Source of the DNA: Alteromonadaceae bacterium
GTDB lineage: Bacteria; Pseudomonadota; Gammaproteobacteria; Enterobacterales; Alteromonadaceae
Direction of reading: 5' to 3'
Length of the DNA: 49,126 nucleotides
NCBI GenBank assembly: GCA_013373625.1
Contig: JABXHM010000088.1
Location: forward strand, 1 to 49,126
Position numbers and translations under genes: made by a program. Within the stretch, counting starts at the first letter, position 1; each line of letters begins with the position of its first letter. Shown in pieces: positions 44,701 to 49,126 of the stretch. The notes beneath the pieces were generated by a model. The model did no database searches, was not told where the DNA came from, and worked only from the letters and a program-made list of their open reading frames with translations.

Positions 44701-44879
44701 GGTTGGCCCCGCTGGTGTTAATTCCCGGTGAGGGAACAGAGCTGTACCGGGGGGTAGGGATTATCGTACTAAGTGGTATTTTTGTTTCAACGGTACTGAG
44801 CTTAACGTTTCTGCCGGCCTTGCTGGTAACGGTACTGAGTAAACAGCGCAGTCAGAGCAAGTCACAACGTGCCGTCTGA
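41748..44879 (+). CDS. RND-family efflux permease (AcrB/HAE1-type)
   Basis: Inner-membrane proton-driven exporter of 1043 residues with the standard RND layout: TM1 at the N-terminus, two large periplasmic loops (about 40-335 and 565-870) and two six-helix bundles. The TM4 motif is GMTVDNTIVV, with D404-N405 where AcrB has Asp-Asp, and TM10 has VVNNPILIVD where AcrB has a Lys. This is typical of the less-studied VDN branch of RND pumps. No TolC-like gene is in the window, so an outer-membrane channel must be supplied from elsewhere. Substrates unknown. Confidence 0.93.
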   Translation: MIESTIKRGILVAVVVSISCILGIVAALSIPVQMIPDLEVRTITVQTGWPGATPQDIEKEILIEQERYLRNVTGLKRMISFAEMGQGSVELEFPFGVDVNQALIRVSNALNQVPDYPENVDQPQLFSDSFSSNAFMYFQLIPLEGNPMSLDIDMLYDFADEVIRPQMESVSGVSQIEISGGTARQIQIDVKPAKLAQRGISLTDVRDAIRQRNQDSSAGDIESGKSRFLLRVVGRFEQLSELQNLIIKRFDNANVYLKDVAEIRLDHFERRQLSYANGDRNLGLSVRRETGSNVINIKQQILPIVAELNEQVLSQNGLKMELFSDDVVYVSSSLRNVMINLALGAGLATLVMFYFLRSVRSTLIGVMGIPLCTIAAFIALLVFGRTINVISMAGVAFAIGMTVDNTIVVLESIVQFRRKGLNRFDAAVEGVKDVWSAVLASTVTTILVFAPILFIEQEAGQLYSDVAIAISGAIFASMLAAIFVVPVAMARLEKTGPANASMQQRLADACLNMVATIAASKPRALAIVVGVAALILGGAWALMPAAEYLPEGEEPKSFSTMTAPPDYNLSQMQQIGDELRAFFTPFVQADPDAYSRGEAEMPALAFYNMRVSIGSIWMVTMPVNPDEVEDMMAVINQRFESYEGMRAFSSKGSIISSNDGGTRAVAVDFSGSNTRELYRAANALYRKADDYFDNPQINSDPGSLALEQPFIEIHPNWQRLAELGMSADDFGYSVAAVSDGAFVDEFLLNDDKVDIFLFSSAGNEQTIRQLATTPILTPPGTILPLNALATLLESKRSDTVRRIDGERTVSVYVIAPKEIALETAVNIVKNQLLPELREAGDIAQSVSVRITGAADQLAATQDALSVNFLIAVVLCYLLLVAIFSHWGYPLFILTMIPLGMAGGLLGLIALNGVNSLTGGAYQPFDMITMLGFLILLGTVVNNPILIVDQTRRLLDQGETLTDAVKDAVEVRLRPIMMSTCTTLFGLAPLVLIPGEGTELYRGVGIIVLSGIFVSTVLSLTFLPALLVTVLSKQRSQSKSQRAV

Positions 44880-44971
44880 CGACCACCTGTGCACAAGGGT
44901 TTCAATATGGCTTTTTTACGGCTGTAACCTTACTGATTTTTGTTGGGTTATGTGTCGCGGTTTAACTGGTA

Positions 44972-44990
44972 GCGAGAGACAGGCTCTCGC
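44972..44990. terminator. Hairpin between convergent RND and ABC-F genes
   Basis: GCGAGAG-ACAGG-CTCTCGC is a perfect 7-bp stem, 93 bp after the permease stop and 71 bp before the ABC-F stop. No T-run on either strand. The rest of the 181-bp gap holds nothing else. Confidence 0.5.
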
Positions 44991-45060
44991 CACGTCAGTA
45001 ATACCCATGACCGTTCAAACTAACCGCATCGGAACTTATATGCCCAGCCAGACAAACTGA

Positions 45061-46644
45061 TTACAGCCCCAGGTGAGCCTGGAATTCCTCGTACGTACCA
45101 TCGAAGTGGGTCAGTTTGTTGTCTTTAATTTCAATTACCTGAGTGGCCAGAGACTCAACAAATTCACGGTCGTGGCTGACGAATATTACGGTGCCTTCAA
45201 ATGCCAGTAAGGCGTTATTAAGCGCTTCAATAGATTCCATGTCCAGGTGGTTGGTGGGTTCATCCATCACCAGCACGTTAATGTCCTGCAACATGATTTT
45301 GCCGAACAATAAACGGTTTTTCTCGCCGCCTGAGCACACGCTGACTTTCTTGTTAAAATCGTCCGAACCAAACAGCAAGCGTCCGAGCATGGCCTTAATT
45401 TGCAAATCATCGTGACGCGGCTGGCGCCATTGAGACATCCACTCAAACAGGGTCATGTCGTTGGCAAAGTCAGCGGAACTGTCTTGTGGTACATAACCTA
45501 CTGCTGCGTTCTCGGCCCACTTTACGGTGCCTTCGTTAGCATGCTCGTTAATCAGGCATTTTAGCAGAGTGGTTTTACCGGCACCGTTTTCACCAATGAT
45601 GGCCAGTTTAGATCCTGCTTCGAGTAACAGGTTACCGTTGCTAAATAGCGGCTCATCGTAACCATGGCCTAAATCTTCCAGCGTAATGGCTAAGCGGTGT
45701 AACTTTTTATGCTGTTTAAACTGGATATAAGGTTTGCGACGGCTCGACGCTTTTATATCGTTTAGTTCAATTTTTTCCAGCCGCTTGGCTCGAGAGGTCG
45801 CCTGTTTTGCTTTTGACGCGTTGGCTGAAAAGCGTGCCACAAAGCTCTGTAGCTCCTCTATCTCCGCACTCTTTTTGGCGTTTTCGGTGTGCAACTGCTC
45901 CTGCACCAGGCTTGAGGCTTCAATAAAGGCTTCATAGTTGCCCGGGTAAATACGCAGCTCACCGTAGTCAATGTCGGCCATGTGTGTACAGACCTGATTT
46001 AAAAAGTGACGATCGTGGGAAATAATGATCATGGTTGACTTACGCTTGTTAAGCTCTTCGGCCAGCCAGTGAATGGTGTAAATGTCGAGGTTGTTGGTCG
46101 GCTCATCGAGCAACAGTACGTCTGGTTCGGCAAACAAGGCCTGAGCCAGTAATACGCGTACTTTGCGGCCTGGCGCCACTTCGCGCATTAAGCCAAAGTG
46201 ATAGCTTTCGTCAATACTGGCTGAGCTGAGTATATCCCCGGCGCGTGACTCAGCTGTGTAACCGTCCATTTCGGCAAATTGCACCTCAAGTTCTGCCACT
46301 TCCATGCCTTCTGCTTCGGTCATTTCGGCTTTGGCGTAAATTTCGTCACGGCGCTGTTTTACTTCCCAGAGTTCACGGTCGCCCATGATAACGGCGTCCA
46401 CTACGGTCATATCTTCAAAGGCAAACTGATCCTGATTCAAAATACCCAGTTTGGTGCCGGGGGCTAAGGATACGTTGCCGCCTGTCGGGGTTAACTTGCC
46501 GCTGAGGATCTTCATCAGCGTGGATTTACCGCAACCATTGGCACCAATCAGGCCATAGCGGTTGCCGTTACCAAATTTGGCTGAAATATTTTCGAACAGT
46601 GGCTCAGAGCCAAATTGCATTGTGATATTGGCGGTAGTAATCAA
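45061..46644 (-). CDS. ybiT: ABC-F ATPase, YbiT type
   Basis: Soluble ribosome-associated ATPase of 527 residues with two ABC domains (GANGCGKST and GENGAGKTT Walker [12 protein letters not shown] and [11 protein letters not shown]alker B) joined by the long charged linker ([18 protein letters not shown], then [13 protein letters not shown]). Text identity with E. coli YbiT is high across the whole length. TTG 46644 aligns exactly with the YbiT start Met (then [11 protein letters not shown]) and has a GGGAA site, so it is preferred over longer starts. ABC-F proteins act on the ribosomal E-site; the exact role of YbiT is not settled. Confidence 0.93.
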   Translation of the reverse strand: MITTANITMQFGSEPLFENISAKFGNGNRYGLIGANGCGKSTLMKILSGKLTPTGGNVSLAPGTKLGILNQDQFAFEDMTVVDAVIMGDRELWEVKQRRDEIYAKAEMTEAEGMEVAELEVQFAEMDGYTAESRAGDILSSASIDESYHFGLMREVAPGRKVRVLLAQALFAEPDVLLLDEPTNNLDIYTIHWLAEELNKRKSTMIIISHDRHFLNQVCTHMADIDYGELRIYPGNYEAFIEASSLVQEQLHTENAKKSAEIEELQSFVARFSANASKAKQATSRAKRLEKIELNDIKASSRRKPYIQFKQHKKLHRLAITLEDLGHGYDEPLFSNGNLLLEAGSKLAIIGENGAGKTTLLKCLINEHANEGTVKWAENAAVGYVPQDSSADFANDMTLFEWMSQWRQPRHDDLQIKAMLGRLLFGSDDFNKKVSVCSGGEKNRLLFGKIMLQDINVLVMDEPTNHLDMESIEALNNALLAFEGTVIFVSHDREFVESLATQVIEIKDNKLTHFDGTYEEFQAHLGL

Positions 46645-46908
46645 AACAGTTCCCGGGAAGTCATAAAAATAGGCTAACGACGCACTTTTCGGTATGCGCT
46701 GTAAAAAAGTGGCGTAAGAGGCGCGCAATATAAAGAATGATGGCCGTTGTGTAAAGCGAAGCCGGATGGCAGGCGGTGTTTCGCGGTTATTACACGGCGA
46801 TTGGAAGCCGTTTCTTACACTTTTGCCAACTTGTTTACTTTGTAGTCACATTTACCAGCGCGGCTGCTTTCATGCAAAACGCGTTGTTTTGAGTGCCCAA
46901 TAGCGTGA

Positions 46909-47514
46909 CTAGGTGGTTGCCAGCACTTCCTGCACCCTTTGTTGTATCTGCGTCAGCGCGTGAGATTCAAACCAGGGGTTGCGTGATTGCCAACGATTGT
47001 TGCGACCAGACGGATGCGGCAGTACGAAACGCTCACCGCCATGGGCCGTTGTGGCGCGCACCGCATCAGTTAGCGTGGCGTATTCGGGTAAATAGTATTG
47101 CTGCGAATAGCGGCCAATGTGCAAGGTGAGGGCTGGCTTAAGCAATGTCATTACTCTGGCATGCCAGCTTGGCGCGCAAATTTTGGGCGGTGGTGCGTCA
47201 GCGCCGTTTTTATAGCCAGGAAAGCAAAACGCCATTGGCAGGTGCGCAAACTGTGGTGAGTAAAACTGCTCCCGGGTCACCCCCAGCCAGCGCCGCAGTT
47301 TATCGCCACTGGCATCGTTCCATGGCAGTGCACTGTCGTGGGCTTTAATGCCCGGCGCCTGGCCAATAATCAGTATGCGGGCAGCGCAGTCGGCTTGCAA
47401 TATAGGTCTTGGTGGGTGGGGCAAAGTGTCGGCGCACAGGCGACAGGCGCGAACCTCTGCAAGCAGATTGGGTAACTGGCGGTGTGCGGTGTTGCTATCG
47501 TTGCTGCGCATCAT
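46909..47514 (-). CDS. Uracil-DNA glycosylase family protein
   Basis: A 201-residue member of the family-4/5-like uracil-DNA glycosylase superfamily. Motif A is IIGQAPGIKAHDSALPWND and motif B is HPSGRN, followed by NPWFE. The CRLC pair near the N-terminus suggests remains of an Fe-S site, but a full four-Cys set is not clear. These small proteins are usually encoded alone and few have been assayed, so base specificity is open. The start at ATG 47514 gives the usual length; the frame is open upstream. Divergent from the WYL regulator. Confidence 0.85.
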   Translation of the reverse strand: MMRSNDSNTAHRQLPNLLAEVRACRLCADTLPHPPRPILQADCAARILIIGQAPGIKAHDSALPWNDASGDKLRRWLGVTREQFYSPQFAHLPMAFCFPGYKNGADAPPPKICAPSWHARVMTLLKPALTLHIGRYSQQYYLPEYATLTDAVRATTAHGGERFVLPHPSGRNNRWQSRNPWFESHALTQIQQRVQEVLATT

Positions 47515-47693
47515 TGAGTCTTGTCGTTGCTGTTGGTTAACAGTGTACTGGTTCCTGCCAGGACAAAAAAGAGGCGTATAAATGCCAGCGAAGCGTGTAT
47601 GGCCTAGGCAATAGTCTATAAGTTTGTCTGCACGCTTTACAACCGAATTAAAATAAACCATATTGGTGTTTTTGCCACGGCCGGAGTATTGGA

Positions 47694-48569
47694 ATGCCAT
47701 TAGACAGTATCAGTTTTGCCCAGCGTCAGCGTTTGGCTTATATCGATTTTTGCTTACTGTTTAAGGGGGCTATCCATCGACAGGATTTAATCAATCGTTT
47801 TGAGGTAGGCTTATCGGCCGGTTCGCGCGATTTTAATTTGTATAAAGATCTGGTGCCCGGTAATCTCGAATACGATGCCCGTGAAAAGCGTTATTTTCAA
47901 ACGACGCAGTTTAAACCCTTATTTGAGCACGACGCCCAGCGCACGCTTACCAAGCTGGCTAATGATATCTCAGATGGGTTTGATGCTATCGGTGACATTC
48001 ATTTTCCGGTGGAAGCGCCGTCGAGCCTGAATGTGCCGGATATCTTTATTGTGGCGCGGCTGGTGCAGGCCATCCTTAACAAAAAAGCGGTAAGCGTCAT
48101 ATATACGTCATTGTCCAGTGGCTCGGGCGCCCGTGAACTGGTACCCCATGCGATTGTCGATAACGGCCTGCGCTGGCATGTGCGAGCGTTCGATCGTAAA
48201 AGCCAGAGCTTTCGGGATTTTGTATTAACCCGTATGAGTAAAGTCAGCCTGAAGGCCACGCCCGAGGCTCATGAACTGGCTGACCGCGATGATGAATGGC
48301 ACCGGCTTATTCCGTTGCAACTGGTACCGCACCCTAAAAACGTGAGTTTTCCTACTGCTATCGAAATGGATTACGGTATGGAAAACAGCCAGTTACTCAT
48401 TAATGTTCGCGCCGCAATGGCTGGGTATCTGCTGCGTCGCTGGAACGTCGATTGTACTGAGCGAGGCACCTTGCGCGGCGCCGAGTATCAGCTTTGGTTA
48501 CAGAATCGTTTTACGCTACGCAACGCCGATAATCTGGCGATTGCTCCCGGTTATACAGATAAACCGTAA
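47694..48569 (+). CDS. WYL-domain transcriptional regulator (BrxR/CapW-like)
   Basis: A 291-residue regulator. The N-terminal winged helix reads QRLAYIDFCLLFKGAIHRQD with LINRFEVGLSAGSRDFNLYK. It is followed by a linker with PLFEHDA, a WYL-type SH3-like domain (about 120-190, with RWHVRAFD where WYL proteins have the W-Y-L strand) and a C-terminal WCX-like extension. The arrangement and length match the BrxR/CapW family, which represses BREX, CBASS and other phage-defence loci in response to nucleic-acid signals. No such locus is in this window: the next gene is a Kef-type antiporter on the other strand. It may act on a distant operon or on itself. Confidence 0.85.
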   Translation: MPLDSISFAQRQRLAYIDFCLLFKGAIHRQDLINRFEVGLSAGSRDFNLYKDLVPGNLEYDAREKRYFQTTQFKPLFEHDAQRTLTKLANDISDGFDAIGDIHFPVEAPSSLNVPDIFIVARLVQAILNKKAVSVIYTSLSSGSGARELVPHAIVDNGLRWHVRAFDRKSQSFRDFVLTRMSKVSLKATPEAHELADRDDEWHRLIPLQLVPHPKNVSFPTAIEMDYGMENSQLLINVRAAMAGYLLRRWNVDCTERGTLRGAEYQLWLQNRFTLRNADNLAIAPGYTDKP

Positions 48570-48585
48570 CCGGGTAAGGCCACAC

Positions 48586-49126
48586 TTAGTCTTGCTTACT
48601 GTTTTTATACTGTTTCATTTGGTCTTCGGCATACCCTTTGGGTGGCGGGGTCCAGCCTCGGCGCTTAGAATGGTTATCGTGTAAGTCGGTATTGAGGGCT
48701 TCTTCGATAAGCTGCTCTAATTCCATCAGCAAATCGAGGTAGTTATTGTCGACGCGTTCGCCGCTGGCGTTGTCTTTCCAGGCGTTATACAGCACGTCAT
48801 TTTGTTGGGTTTCGATGTCGCGGTAAGCATGTTTTTGACGTTCAGCCTGGAACGGGTGAACGCCCAGCGAACGTAATGCCTCGGCACCCATTTCTAATGC
48901 CGAATGGTAGGTTTCTGAAATAATGTAGTCAGCACCTGCCTGGCGTAAGCGGTAACCGTGGCCACGGTCAAACGCCCGCACCAGCACTTTAAGGTGGGGG
49001 TGAGCATGCTTGGCAAACTTAACCATATCAATGGCCGTTTACCGATCGTCAATGGCTATAACCATTAAAGTTGCCTCGGCTATGCCGGCAGTATCGAGCA
49101 TGTCAGGTTTTGACGCATCGCCAAAT
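48586..49126 (-). pseudogene. Kef-type cation/proton antiporter, 3' part with in-frame stop
   Basis: C-terminal part of a CPA2 (KefB/KefC-like) antiporter that runs off the window edge. The cytoplasmic TrkA-N (RCK) domain is visible: FGDASKPDMLDTAGIAEATL, then VIAIDDR, a TAA at 49039-49041, and in the same frame TAIDMVKFAKHAHPHLKVL. Related proteins have Gln or Glu at the stop position, so CAA to TAA is the simplest origin. The 146-codon rest after an ATG (49026) lacks a ribosome site. If the stop is real, the RCK domain is cut and gating may be altered; a sequencing error would also explain it. Confidence 0.75.

Noticed and set aside
44869..45060. A 63-residue ORF after the RND permease
   Set aside because: It overlaps the permease end, has no ribosome site or motif and includes the hairpin 44972-44990.
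1..49126. CRISPR arrays, insertion sequences or a toxin-antitoxin pair
   Set aside because: No regularly spaced repeats, transposase motifs or terminal inverted repeats were found. The RHH-like gene at 13395 has no toxin-like neighbour: the next gene encodes a 246-residue coiled-coil protein.

Overview
The window reads as chromosome of a marine-type gammaproteobacterium, most likely Alteromonadales/Alteromonadaceae. This is inferred from protein character (YbiT-like ABC-F protein, ApbC, Dcd, a proL-like tRNA-Pro, many TonB, c-di-GMP and secreted-hydrolase genes). No rRNA or other clade-defining marker is present. Most of the window is ordinary chromosome. The accessory part is one small integrated element at about 10.27-16.06 kb.

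Layout. 0-3.6 kb: Fur-box-controlled siderophore receptor and PepSY membrane protein (iron uptake). 3.6-6.1 kb: an M1-like secreted metallopeptidase flanked by gene debris, including a broken DUF4440/NTF2-like gene. 6.1-10.3 kb: housekeeping genes metG, apbC, dcd and tRNA-Pro(GGG). 10.27-16.06 kb: a decayed integrative element bounded by a 64-bp direct repeat of the tRNA 3' part. It holds a broken tyrosine integrase, a DUF5677 protein, a broken small gene, a small RHH-like protein, a coiled-coil protein, a nonsense-broken RNase H and an unrecognised Cys/His-motif protein. 16.3-24.7 kb: GAF-GAF-GGDEF-EAL protein, tryptophan-halogenase-family flavoenzyme, a PNPOx-like/ferredoxin-reductase/2Fe-2S fusion, a glutathione S-transferase and a divergent LysR regulator. 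24.7-32.6 kb: CadC-like membrane regulator divergent from a CocE/X-Pro-type hydrolase, with three GTCA repeats at exact 10-bp pitch between them, then a propeller-Y_Y_Y-GGDEF sensor. 32.8-38.6 kb: gdhA, zinc alcohol dehydrogenase, HopJ-family protein, a trypsin-ankyrin fusion with a small membrane protein, and a HAD dehalogenase. 38.9-44.9 kb: sucrose phosphorylase behind a LacI-type palindrome, then an RND adaptor/permease pair. 45-49.1 kb: YbiT-type ABC-F ATPase, a uracil-DNA glycosylase-family protein, a lone WYL (BrxR/CapW-like) regulator and the 3' end of a Kef-type antiporter carrying an in-frame stop.

The best candidate for something not yet described is the cargo of the tRNA-Pro element: a co-oriented run of RHH-like, coiled-coil, RNase H and Cys/His proteins, together with DUF5677. 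The element looks immobilised: the integrase catalytic Tyr codon reads as a stop, and other genes carry single nonsense codons in otherwise open frames. Three GGGTCA repeats at 12-bp pitch at one end, and one more copy at the other end, look like integrase arm sites. All functions are assigned by reading motifs; no database search was run.
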